Source: Synechococcus sp. M16.1 (GTDB lineage: Bacteria; Cyanobacteriota; Cyanobacteriia; PCC-6307; Cyanobiaceae). From it: 64,000 nt of DNA. The stretch lies in contig NZ_CP047954.1 in the NCBI RefSeq assembly GCF_014279895.1, forward strand, positions 806,001-870,000, written 5' to 3'. The notes below the pieces were generated by a model, which saw only the letters and a list, made by a program, of their open reading frames with translations, ran no database searches and was not told where the DNA came from. The translations under genes and the position numbers were made by a program. Shown here piece after piece: positions 27,214-35,755 of the stretch; the stretch's first letter is position 1; each line of letters opens with the position of its first letter.

Positions 27214-27615
27214 TCAGTTCGCCAGTTGCCTGGCGCGGCGGATCCAATCGCCGGCCACCCGCAGATCCACCACGGCAGGCCGTTTGGTTCCAAGGCTGCG
27301 CTCCAGCCTTCCGGTCTGGCGCACGAGACGTTCAGGGGTGCATGCCGCAAGAGCGGCGGGCGTGGCGATGCCCGCATGCATCAGCAGCGCGGCGTCCTGG
27401 GGAGGCAAATCCAAGCGGCAGACCAAATCGGCCATGCCCCGCAGCCGCTTGAGGTTTCGGGCCGAAGCCTGGCCACTGCGGGCGAGTTGGCTCAGTTGCA
27501 GATCCGTTAGATCACGAATGCTGGACCAGCGCTTGATACCGGCCCGATCCAGTTCCTGTTGTTCCCTGCGAAACGACTGGGGGAGCTCCTCGATCGCGTC
27601 GTTGAAGTTCGGCAT
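27214..27615 (-). CDS. DUF4332 (helix-hairpin-helix-like) protein
   Basis: A 133-residue protein starting MPNFNDAIEELPQSF. It is composed of repeated helix-hairpin-helix-like segments: LDRAGIKRWSSIRDLTDLQLSQLAR, ARNLKRLRGMADLVCRLDL, and LLMHAGIATPAALAACTPERL, fitting DUF4332. Such domains often bind nucleic acid or protein, but the family's role is unknown. The ATG overlaps the stop of the Ycf51-like gene upstream, so the two are probably translated together. Confidence 0.72.
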   Translation of the reverse strand: MPNFNDAIEELPQSFRREQQELDRAGIKRWSSIRDLTDLQLSQLARSGQASARNLKRLRGMADLVCRLDLPPQDAALLMHAGIATPAALAACTPERLVRQTGRLERSLGTKRPAVVDLRVAGDWIRRARQLAN

Positions 27616-28052
27616 CAACGCAAGGTCTTGCTCACCTCGCCCAGGATGACGGGGCGTCCCAGCCCATCGCCCTCCGCCTGGATGCCTCGCAACCGCACCA
27701 GCACGGTGCTGCTGGAGCGACCTGAGCCGCGCAGGTTGCCCTCCAATTGCTCCAGGGTGGCTTGAACTGTGGTTGGGGCAAGGTCGGCAGGAACCTGGGC
27801 GACCACCAGGTCGTTGCCGTTATCGAACACGATCGGTGCCCGCACCGCACCCTCCACCACCACTGGCGGTGTGTAGCTCACGCCGAATGCCCAGCAACTC
27901 ACGGCCAGCAGCAGGGTGAAGCTGCTCACGCCGACCAGTCGAAACCGAATGCCCCACTTGGTGAGGAAGGCAACTGCCGTTAGTGCTCCAAGCCCAAGCC
28001 CAGACCAACCCAGCCAGGGAGCGGCAGTAAGCAGCAGCTGATCGAAGGCCAT
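27615..28052 (-). CDS. ycf51: Ycf51 family membrane protein
   Basis: A 145-residue protein with two N-terminal transmembrane segments (about 14-32 and 38-58) followed by a soluble domain (PVVVEGAVRAPIVFDNGNDLVVAQ, STVLVRLRGIQAEGDGLGRPVIL). The arrangement matches Ycf51, a conserved cyanobacterial and red-algal plastid protein of unknown function. It is divergent from the TamB-like gene with 66 bases between starts, which must contain both promoters. Confidence 0.75.
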   Translation of the reverse strand: MAFDQLLLTAAPWLGWSGLGLGALTAVAFLTKWGIRFRLVGVSSFTLLLAVSCWAFGVSYTPPVVVEGAVRAPIVFDNGNDLVVAQVPADLAPTTVQATLEQLEGNLRGSGRSSSTVLVRLRGIQAEGDGLGRPVILGEVSKTLR

Positions 28053-28118
28053 GGGGTCTGGTGGACTGAAAACAGTCTCCTTATATTGCGCGAGATTCCG
28101 GGGAGACCGCCGCGTCTG

Positions 28119-31100
28119 ATGGGAAAAACGCGGCGCAGGACCTGGTTGGTTGCGGGAAGTTTTGTTCTGGTCGGGGCTGGAGCAGCAGGCTTGATCGCCC
28201 TTGACCGCGCTGCCGAAGGCATCCTGAGCCGGGCGCGCCCCAGCTTGGAGCGCACGTTGTCGGGTCCTCTGGGCCACGACGTGGATCTTGGCCCTTACGA
28301 AGGACTTCGCCCCTTGGGCCTGGGGATCGCCATCGGGCCGAGTCGAATCTTGCCGTCGGCGGCGGATCGTTCTGAACTGAGCCTGGCGGGGCTGGAGGTG
28401 GGCCTTGCTCCCTTAGCGAGTCTTCGGCGTCTGCAACCGGTTCTGCAGATCACGGTGCACAGGCTGCGTGGTCAGTTGCAGGCCAATGAGGCTGGTCGGT
28501 ACTGGACCTTTGGGCCCCTGAGCGGCGACGGCACCATGCCGCGACTTGGCGTGCAGTACCGGTTGGCCGATCCTGCATTGCTCCGTTTCGGTCCTCAGCA
28601 GCAGACCCTTGAACTCCGCAGTCGGGGCGCAGTGCGGCTCGGGGAGGCTTTTTTCAGTACCGCATCGGAACTTCGCTGGCTCGACGCAGAAGGGGTGCTG
28701 CGGCTAGATGCACAAGGGCATTGGGATCGCCCTCGCTTCAGGCTTCGAACGCGGCTGGATCGGCTCAACCTGAAACCGTTGGGGGCCGTCATCGCCCCCG
28801 CTCAGGATCTGGATGCCTCTGGAACCTTGGAGGGAGATGTTCAGATTGGCTGGGCCGATGGGTCGTTGAACTGTCGAGGTGGGCTCAGCCTCAAGCGTCT
28901 CGAACTTGCTGCGCTGAACAGCAATCGCCTCAGGGTCGCTTGCAAGGGCGATCAACTCACCTTGCAGCCCGCAACACTGCGTTTTGGAGCCTTTGAGGCT
29001 CGGGCCTCAGGGTCCGTTGCCTTTGACAAGAGCTTTGATCTCCAGGCTGACGTTCGCCATACAGACCTCAGCTCTGCAAGCCAGGACCGGTTGAAGCTCA
29101 GGATCCAGGGCCCCTGGGGGGAGCCCCGGTGGAGTGCAGATGGTGAGATCCAGCTGCCTGAGGCCACAGGGCTCAACACAGCCCTGACGCTGGACTCTCA
29201 GTGGCGCACCCCCTGGTTGCAAGACCAGCAACCGTCTGTTGCCGTGGACAGGCTCCGCCTCAGTGCCCCGGGACTGCGCTTCGGGCTGGCCGGGACGATT
29301 GGATCCCGATTGGATCTGCGCAGCACGGAGCTGCAGATCGATCCCCGCTTCTGGTCTGCGCTGCCGACCCTGCAGGCCGTACTGGGCCAAACCGCTCCGC
29401 TCCTTGGAAGCGTCGACGTCAGTGGTGGGTTGGCCTCACCGGAGCTGAGCCTGAAGCTCGGCCAGGCAGCCAACCCGATGCTGGACGAGTGGTCGTTTCA
29501 GACCCGATGGTCCTCGCAGGACTCCGCCCTGGTGCTGGATCACTTCACCAGTCCGCTGTTGCGGGCGGAAGCGCGCCTTCCTGTGCAACTGGCGCAGGGG
29601 CGGTTGCAAACCGGTGAGCTTCAGAGCGGCTTTGAACTCCAACCTTTCAGCCTGAGCCGTTTCACCCCCTTGATCGGTACGCCGCTGGGCGGGCAGGTGG
29701 CGGCGCGGGGTCGCGTGAAGGGTCCTCTGTCGGGGCTTCAGCCCGACATCAGCCTGACGCTGAATCAACCCCGCGTTGGTGCCTTGCAGGTTCCCGAACG
29801 CTGGCAAGGCAGCCTCAACGGTGAACTGGGCCTTGGGGCTCGTCTGGCGATGGCGGCCCAGCAGCCTGTCGTGCCCGGCTCGCTCGTGGCTGAACTCGAT
29901 GCCGATGCTTGGCCCAAGACCGTGCTCTTGCGCCGGGGTGAGGGGCAGTTGCGCTTGCACGGGCTGGATCCGGCTGGAGAGCAACGCCGCTACCACTGGC
30001 GTGCAGCGGACCTCAACATCGATGGACTTCGTTTCATCGTGCCGCCGCTCAACCAGCCCAAAGCGGTGGCAGGTCAGCTCTCGGGTGCAGGGAGCCTTGC
30101 CATGGGCCCCCTCGCGATCCGTGGGTCTGCCGTCATTGCGGACGGCTCGATGGCGGGAGTTGCCGTGCAGAGCCTCGAGCTGGAGGGTTCCCTCGGGGAT
30201 GGCCGTTTTCAGGCCGATGCAGCACTGACGCCATTGCAGGGCAGCATTCGGCTGAAGGCCCGTGGCGATCTGGGTGGCTGGATGCACAGCGGCATCGAGG
30301 CCGAAGGCCTGGATGTCACCTGGCTGACGCTTCTGGCCCGTCAGTTGAGAGGGAGCGATCCCGAACCGGGCCTGGCCCCCGGCCGTGCCGAGGATCTCGG
30401 AACCCTGTTCATCAACACCTTTGGTGGGTCGCTTGATGGTCAGTTGCAAGCTCTGGCGGCATCGCGCCGGGCGATTGAGGCCTATGCCCTGGCTCACCCC
30501 CGCAAGGGCCCTGAGCTGGAGCGTCTGGAGGGGCGGGTCAATCTGTCGGGAACGATCGACGGTCCTGATCCAAAGCGCCTGAAGGCCGATCTGATCGCCA
30601 AGGCCCACCTTTGGATTGAAGGGGATGACCAGGCCAAGGCACTCCAGCTTGAACCGATGGTCGCCACGCTTCGCGGCCCGTTGCTCGGTGGATCCGGTGA
30701 CCTCTCCCTGCTGCAGGTTCCGCTCTCTCTGCTGGCGTTGTTGGCTCCTGTGCCGCCGCAGCTCCGCGGCAGTGTTGGCATCCGCGGCCGCTACGACCTC
30801 AGCGGAACGGCCCCCCTGCTGGTTTCCGATCTGCTGCTCGACTCCGCCAGCCTGGCGGGCCAGCCCCTGCAGTTGGAGCAGCGATCGGTTGTCGTTGAGC
30901 GTGATTTGATCCGCCTGAACCTGGCCCTGAAGGGAGGCGAGAGCAAGGAAGCCGTCACCGTGGCCGGCACGCTGCCCTTTAATCCTGATTCGGATTTGAA
31001 CCTGAGGCTGGAAAGCCATGGGGATGCTCTTGGCGTTTTGACGCTTCTCGCCGGAAATTCCTTGGCCGTGAAGCGGGGGAGCACCAATCTGCGGCTGTTG

Positions 31101-32570
31101 CTGCGCGGGCCGTTGAACCAACCGCAAGCCAATGGCTTTGTGGTGGTCAGCAATGGAGATCTCAGCATCGGTGAACAGGAGCTGAGTCGGATCAACGCCT
31201 CGATCCTGTTCGATTTCGATCGCGTCTTGGTGCAACGCCTGGAGGCTGAAGTGGGCCGCGGCGGCTCGCTGCGCGGTTCAGGAAGCCTTGGCTTGTTCAC
31301 CCCCCAGAGCGGAGCTTCACCGCTCACCCTGCAACTCAGCCAAGCTCAGATTCGTCAGCCGATCGTGCAGTTCCAGGCCGATGGCGAACTGCAGGTGTCT
31401 GGAGCTTTGCTGCAACCCGTCCTCTCCGGAAATCTGGAACTCTTGCGGGGCACGCTTCGGCCCCAGTCCGGTTCCTTCGGACTTGTACAGCGGGGTGGAC
31501 TTAAGCGATTGGTCCCCAACAGTGAGGAGGGTGCCACTACTGCGGAGCAGCCCGGTCCCCAATCGTTCAAAACACTTCTGGAGGAGGACTGGGATTTCAA
31601 GAAACCTCTGGTCCTGATGGGATCCAAAACAACCATCCAGGGCCCAGGTCAGCCCCAACGGTTCATGCCGACGCTGCCGGCTATCCGATTTGAAAATCTT
31701 CGGCTGGCCCTCGGCCCTGATAGCCGGGTGCTATTGCCCTCGATCAGTTTCAAAGGGGGTGGTGTGGTGACGTTGAACGGCCCCTTGGATCCCTCTCTGC
31801 AGGCAAGGGGCTTGATTCGGCTCAATTCCGGCAGGATTTGGATTCCCCCTCTCGCTCCACTCCGTTTGGATCCTCAGGAGGAGAACGTTGCAGTATTTAC
31901 CCCCTCTTTGGGGCTCGTCCCCTACGTGGATATCGCTTTGCAAGCCAGGGTTTCCGACACCGTCAGCGCGGGCACCAGCGATCAAATCACCACTGCAAAT
32001 CTATTCGCATTGAATGGCACGGGTAGCTCTCCCGCCGGGGTTGGTCAGCTCCGGCTGGTAAAGGTCATGGTCCAGGCCACAGGCCCGGCAAACCGTCTTG
32101 GTGACAGCAAAAATCTTGTTTTGCGTAGCTCCCCACCGATGAGCGAGCAGCAGCTGTTGGGTTTGATCGGTGGTAACTCCTTGGCTTCTTTAGGCAGTAC
32201 TGGTGGTGCCGCTTTGGCCACAATGCTGAGCCAATCGCTGCTCTCACCGGTACTGGGCACGTTGACCGATGCCATGGGTCAACGGCTCCAGATTGCGATT
32301 TTCCCGACCTACGTCAATCCTGAGGTCAAATCAGAGGAGGAGCGCACCTCGGGCCGTGTATCGCCAACACTCACATGGGTTACTGAGTTCGGTGTGGCAT
32401 TGACCGACCGGTTCAACCTTTCCGTTCTGATGGCACCGAACACAACCGATGTTGATGTTCCTCCCCAAGGGACTGTCTCCTATCGGTTGACGCCGAACAC
32501 GACCATGTCTGCGTCGATGGATGCCGATGGCACCTGGCAGAGCCAGTTGCAGGTGTTCTTCCGGTTCTGA
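28119..32570 (+). CDS. TamB-like translocation/assembly module protein
   Basis: A very large protein of 1,483 residues with one N-terminal membrane anchor (about 8-28, WLVAGSFVLVGAGAAGLIAL) and then long beta-repeat sequence rich in alternating hydrophobic residues. The C-terminal ~400 residues (QVSGALLQPVLSGNLELLRG, GPLDPSLQARGLIRLNSGRI, ending LQVFFRF) match the TamB/DUF490 domain. TamB-type proteins span the periplasm and are linked to outer-membrane protein assembly or lipid transport. ATG 28119 is chosen over a TTG at 28086. The coding strand has a long spurious open frame opposite to it. Confidence 0.88.
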   Translation: MGKTRRRTWLVAGSFVLVGAGAAGLIALDRAAEGILSRARPSLERTLSGPLGHDVDLGPYEGLRPLGLGIAIGPSRILPSAADRSELSLAGLEVGLAPLASLRRLQPVLQITVHRLRGQLQANEAGRYWTFGPLSGDGTMPRLGVQYRLADPALLRFGPQQQTLELRSRGAVRLGEAFFSTASELRWLDAEGVLRLDAQGHWDRPRFRLRTRLDRLNLKPLGAVIAPAQDLDASGTLEGDVQIGWADGSLNCRGGLSLKRLELAALNSNRLRVACKGDQLTLQPATLRFGAFEARASGSVAFDKSFDLQADVRHTDLSSASQDRLKLRIQGPWGEPRWSADGEIQLPEATGLNTALTLDSQWRTPWLQDQQPSVAVDRLRLSAPGLRFGLAGTIGSRLDLRSTELQIDPRFWSALPTLQAVLGQTAPLLGSVDVSGGLASPELSLKLGQAANPMLDEWSFQTRWSSQDSALVLDHFTSPLLRAEARLPVQLAQGRLQTGELQSGFELQPFSLSRFTPLIGTPLGGQVAARGRVKGPLSGLQPDISLTLNQPRVGALQVPERWQGSLNGELGLGARLAMAAQQPVVPGSLVAELDADAWPKTVLLRRGEGQLRLHGLDPAGEQRRYHWRAADLNIDGLRFIVPPLNQPKAVAGQLSGAGSLAMGPLAIRGSAVIADGSMAGVAVQSLELEGSLGDGRFQADAALTPLQGSIRLKARGDLGGWMHSGIEAEGLDVTWLTLLARQLRGSDPEPGLAPGRAEDLGTLFINTFGGSLDGQLQALAASRRAIEAYALAHPRKGPELERLEGRVNLSGTIDGPDPKRLKADLIAKAHLWIEGDDQAKALQLEPMVATLRGPLLGGSGDLSLLQVPLSLLALLAPVPPQLRGSVGIRGRYDLSGTAPLLVSDLLLDSASLAGQPLQLEQRSVVVERDLIRLNLALKGGESKEAVTVAGTLPFNPDSDLNLRLESHGDALGVLTLLAGNSLAVKRGSTNLRLLLRGPLNQPQANGFVVVSNGDLSIGEQELSRINASILFDFDRVLVQRLEAEVGRGGSLRGSGSLGLFTPQSGASPLTLQLSQAQIRQPIVQFQADGELQVSGALLQPVLSGNLELLRGTLRPQSGSFGLVQRGGLKRLVPNSEEGATTAEQPGPQSFKTLLEEDWDFKKPLVLMGSKTTIQGPGQPQRFMPTLPAIRFENLRLALGPDSRVLLPSISFKGGGVVTLNGPLDPSLQARGLIRLNSGRIWIPPLAPLRLDPQEENVAVFTPSLGLVPYVDIALQARVSDTVSAGTSDQITTANLFALNGTGSSPAGVGQLRLVKVMVQATGPANRLGDSKNLVLRSSPPMSEQQLLGLIGGNSLASLGSTGGAALATMLSQSLLSPVLGTLTDAMGQRLQIAIFPTYVNPEVKSEEERTSGRVSPTLTWVTEFGVALTDRFNLSVLMAPNTTDVDVPPQGTVSYRLTPNTTMSASMDADGTWQSQLQVFFRF

Positions 32571-32573
32571 GCC

Positions 32574-33482
32574 ATGCCCTCCGCGCAGGTGATTGGAGTG
32601 GATCTCGGGGGCACGGCGATTAAGCTGGCCCGGATTCGTGCTGATGGAACGGTGCTGGCGGAGGCGCAATGCCCCACACCGCAGCCCGCCGTACCTGGCG
32701 CCGTGACGATGGCCCTGTGTGAAGCCATTGAACAGATTGATCCTGAGCATGCGGCTGAGGCGGTCGGCATCGGCCTCCCCGGTCCCATGGATGCGGCGGC
32801 TCGGGTGGCCCGGGTTTGCATCAACCTGCCCGGCTGGGAGGACGTGCCGCTGGCGGATTGGCTGGAGTCCAGGCTCAATCGCCAGGTCACCCTCGCTAAT
32901 GACGGCAACTGTGCGGTGGTCGGTGAGGCCTGGCTCGGCGCAGCCCGTGGTGTTGATGATGTGGTGCTGCTGACCCTCGGAACCGGTGTGGGAGGGGGGG
33001 TGCTTCTAAGGGGTGAGCTGTTCACGGGCCACAACGGCGCTGCAGCGGAACCCGGTCTGATCGGGGTTCAGCCCGATGGTCCGGCCTGCAACAGCGGTAA
33101 CCGTGGCTCCCTGGAGCAGTTCGCCAGCATCACCGGCCTGCGGCGCTTGTGTGATCGCGATCCCCGCGAGCTCAGTGCAGAGGCCGATGCTGGTGATCCG
33201 GAGGCCCTGGAGGTTTGGAGCCGTTACGGCGAGCGCCTGGGCTGTGGCGTTGCTTCGCTGGTGTACGTGTTCACGCCGCAGTTGGTGTTGCTGGGTGGCG
33301 GCCTGGCCGGTGCTGCCCGCCACTTTCTGCCAGCGGTGCGCCGCGAGGTGGAGTCGCGGGTTCAGGCCGTCTCAAGGGAGGGGTTGCGGATCGAAGCCGC
33401 CTGTCTGGGGAACGGCGCTGGACGCCTGGGGGCTGCGCGACTCGCTCTGCAGCGGCTGAACGGGATGATGGCTCCAGATTGA
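32574..33482 (+). CDS. ROK-family sugar kinase (glucokinase-like)
   Basis: A 302-residue protein with the ATP-binding [16 protein letters not shown] at the N-terminus, [37 protein letters not shown] with the catalytic Asp, and [27 protein letters not shown]. The usual ROK zinc motif CxCGxxGCxE is altered: the corresponding site reads [12 protein letters not shown], so only one of three zinc cysteines remains. It phosphorylates glucose or a related hexose. It lies 3 bases after the TamB-like gene. Confidence 0.87.
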   Translation: MPSAQVIGVDLGGTAIKLARIRADGTVLAEAQCPTPQPAVPGAVTMALCEAIEQIDPEHAAEAVGIGLPGPMDAAARVARVCINLPGWEDVPLADWLESRLNRQVTLANDGNCAVVGEAWLGAARGVDDVVLLTLGTGVGGGVLLRGELFTGHNGAAAEPGLIGVQPDGPACNSGNRGSLEQFASITGLRRLCDRDPRELSAEADAGDPEALEVWSRYGERLGCGVASLVYVFTPQLVLLGGGLAGAARHFLPAVRREVESRVQAVSREGLRIEAACLGNGAGRLGAARLALQRLNGMMAPD

Positions 33483-33490
33483 TTGCCTTG

Positions 33491-34798
33491 ATGTCCAGCG
33501 TTCCAGAGCCTTCTGCTGCGTTGCTGCAGCGTGCCGCGGCTGTCCGCCGTGCTGCTGTTGATCTGGGGCAGACCGATGACGGTCAGAGAGCTCAGGCGCT
33601 TCAGGCGATGGCGGACGCGCTGACCGACCGTGCGGAAAGCATCCTCGCGGCCAACCGTGAAGACCTCCAACGCTCTGCAGCTGAGGGGTTGGCGCCGGCT
33701 TTGATGGCGCGGCTGAAGCTGGATGACACCAAGTTGGCGGCGGCCATTGATGGCGTCCGCAAGGTGGCCAGCCTCAGTGACCCGCTGGGTTGTCGTCAGT
33801 TGCATCGGGAGCTGGATCAGGGCCTGGTGCTGGAACGGGTCTCCGTTCCGCTCGGGGTGGTGGGTGTGATCTTTGAAGCCAGGCCGGATGCGGTGATGCA
33901 GATCGCCTCGCTGGCGATCCGTTCGGGCAACGGTGCTCTGTTGAAAGGGGGCAGTGAGGCTCGCTGCACCAATGAGGCTGTGATGGAGGCCCTGCAGGCA
34001 GGCCTGGCGGCCAGTCCGGTGTCTGCCGATGCCCTGGCTCTGCTTACCACCCGTCAAGAAAGCCTGGCCTTGTTGCGTCTCGATGGCCTCGTGGACCTGA
34101 TCATTCCGAGGGGAAGCAACGAACTGGTGCGCTTCATCCAGGACAACACCCGCATTCCGGTGCTGGGCCATGCCGATGGGGTCTGCCACCTCTACGTGGA
34201 TGCGGCGGCCGACATCGACAAAGCCGTTCGGGTGGCGGTGGACAGCAAGAGCCAGTACCCCGCCGCCTGCAACGCCATTGAGACCTTGTTGGTGCACCGC
34301 TCGATTGCGCAGCCTTTTCTCGCCGCGGCGCTGCCGGCCTTCGCTGCTGCCGGGGTGCAGCTGCGGGGCGATGCCGAGAGCGTGGCCCTTGGTGTGGCGG
34401 AAGCGGCCATGGAGGAGGACTGGAGCACGGAGTATCTGGATCTGATCCTGGCGGTGAAGCTGGTGGACGATCTCGAGGCAGCCACCGATCACATCCGCTC
34501 CTATGGCTCGCGTCACACTGAAGTGATCCTGACGGAGGATGCCCAGGCGGCTGATCGTTTCCTTGCGTCGGTGGATAGCGCAGGCGTCTATCACAACTGC
34601 TCCAGCCGCTTCGCCGATGGCTTCCGTTACGGATTCGGCGCTGAGGTGGGCATCAGCACCCAGACCCTGCCGCCCCGCGGACCCGTTGGTTTGGAAGGGT
34701 TGGTGACCTACCGCTATCGGTTGCGCGGCGAGGGCCACATCGCTGCCGACTACGCCAACGGCAGCCGCGTCTTCACCCACATCGATCGGCCGCTCTGA
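33491..34798 (+). CDS. proA: Glutamate-5-semialdehyde dehydrogenase (gamma-glutamyl phosphate reductase)
   Basis: A 435-residue aldehyde dehydrogenase-fold protein with [50 protein letters not shown], the catalytic cysteine in [16 protein letters not shown], and the ending [14 protein letters not shown]. It makes glutamate semialdehyde in proline synthesis. ATG 33491 gives the normal N-terminus; a longer frame upstream runs through the kinase gene in another phase. Its stop overlaps folB by one base. Confidence 0.96.
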   Translation: MSSVPEPSAALLQRAAAVRRAAVDLGQTDDGQRAQALQAMADALTDRAESILAANREDLQRSAAEGLAPALMARLKLDDTKLAAAIDGVRKVASLSDPLGCRQLHRELDQGLVLERVSVPLGVVGVIFEARPDAVMQIASLAIRSGNGALLKGGSEARCTNEAVMEALQAGLAASPVSADALALLTTRQESLALLRLDGLVDLIIPRGSNELVRFIQDNTRIPVLGHADGVCHLYVDAAADIDKAVRVAVDSKSQYPAACNAIETLLVHRSIAQPFLAAALPAFAAAGVQLRGDAESVALGVAEAAMEEDWSTEYLDLILAVKLVDDLEAATDHIRSYGSRHTEVILTEDAQAADRFLASVDSAGVYHNCSSRFADGFRYGFGAEVGISTQTLPPRGPVGLEGLVTYRYRLRGEGHIAADYANGSRVFTHIDRPL

Positions 34799-35169
34799 TG
34801 GATTGCATCGGTGTGAGGGACCTGCGGTTGTGGGCCCACGTCGGGGTATTGGAACACGAACGTCGGTATGGCCAATGGTTCAGCCTTGATTTCAGTGTTC
34901 AGCTCGATCTGAAGGCTGCTGCCGTGGCCGACGATCTGAGCCGGAGCCTGGACTACGGCGTGGCCATTCAGGCCCTGCAAGGCTTGTCCCGGAAGGTTCG
35001 TTGCCTCACGATCGAGCACTTCAGCGAGCAGATGCTTGATCGGCTGGAAACGTTGTACGGGCCCATCCCGGTCTGGCTGCGATTGACCAAATGTGCTGCA
35101 CCGGTTCCAGGATTTAACGGCCGCGTGTTCGTGGAACGCTCCCGCCATGGCGGTAGATCAGCCCTGTGA
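34798..35169 (+). CDS. folB: Dihydroneopterin aldolase
   Basis: A 123-residue protein of normal length with the N-terminal DCIGVRDLRLWAHVGVLEHERRYGQ (the active-site Glu in LEHE), SLDYGVAIQALQGLS, TIEHFSEQMLDRL and a C-terminal Lys in LRLTKCAAPVPGFNG. It cleaves dihydroneopterin in folate synthesis. It is coupled at both ends, by one base to proA and four bases to the hydrolase downstream. Confidence 0.92.
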   Translation: MDCIGVRDLRLWAHVGVLEHERRYGQWFSLDFSVQLDLKAAAVADDLSRSLDYGVAIQALQGLSRKVRCLTIEHFSEQMLDRLETLYGPIPVWLRLTKCAAPVPGFNGRVFVERSRHGGRSAL

Positions 35170-35753
35170 GCATCCCGTTGGTGCTGGTCCATGGTCTTTG
35201 GGACACGCCCCGCCTCTTTCATCGATTGATTCAGGGGTTGGACCAGCCCGATCGCCCGCTGCTGGCGCCGCATCTGCCCCATGGTCTGGGTTGGATTCCC
35301 CTGCGGCAGCTGGCCTCTCGCCTGGATCAGCACATCCAGCAGCGCTTTGGTGCTGACACCAGGGTCGATCTTCTGGGGTTTTCGATGGGGGGCGTGATCG
35401 GCAGGATCTGGCTGCAGGAACTGGGGGGGGGGCAGCGCACCCGGCGCTTCCTCAGTGTGGGCAGCCCGCAGCAGGGCACCCTGGCTGCTCAGATGATTCC
35501 CCGCCCGCTCCTCGCCGGTGCGGCAGACATGAAAGTGGGAAGTCGCCTGCTGCGCGAGCTGAATCGCCAACCCGATGCCCTGGCTGGGGTCGAGTGCTCC
35601 AGTTTCTTTTGCCGCTGGGATCTGATGGTGTGCCCCGGCTGGAGGGCCGTTCTGCCCATGGGCCGGTGTGAGGAAATACCGGTCTGGACCCATCAGCAAC
35701 TGATCAGCCACCCCGCCGCGATTCGACGGCTCTGCAGCAGCATGCGCGCCTGA
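35166..35753 (+). CDS. Alpha/beta hydrolase (lipase/esterase-like)
   Basis: A 195-residue protein starting at GTG with VLVHGLWDTPRLF (oxyanion-type HG), a nucleophile elbow LLGFSMGG in VDLLGFSMGGVIGR, and a short C-terminal part that may hold the catalytic Asp (RWDLMVCPGW) and His (THQQLISHP). No signal peptide is seen. The substrate is unknown. The start overlaps folB by 4 bases. Confidence 0.82.
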   Translation: MSIPLVLVHGLWDTPRLFHRLIQGLDQPDRPLLAPHLPHGLGWIPLRQLASRLDQHIQQRFGADTRVDLLGFSMGGVIGRIWLQELGGGQRTRRFLSVGSPQQGTLAAQMIPRPLLAGAADMKVGSRLLRELNRQPDALAGVECSSFFCRWDLMVCPGWRAVLPMGRCEEIPVWTHQQLISHPAAIRRLCSSMRA

Positions 35754-35755
35754 GA

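Noticed and set aside
29436-31235. 599-codon open frame opposite the TamB-like gene
   Set aside because: It lies fully antisense to a strong, full-length gene and is Gln/Arg-rich without motifs, as expected for a shadow frame in GC-rich DNA.
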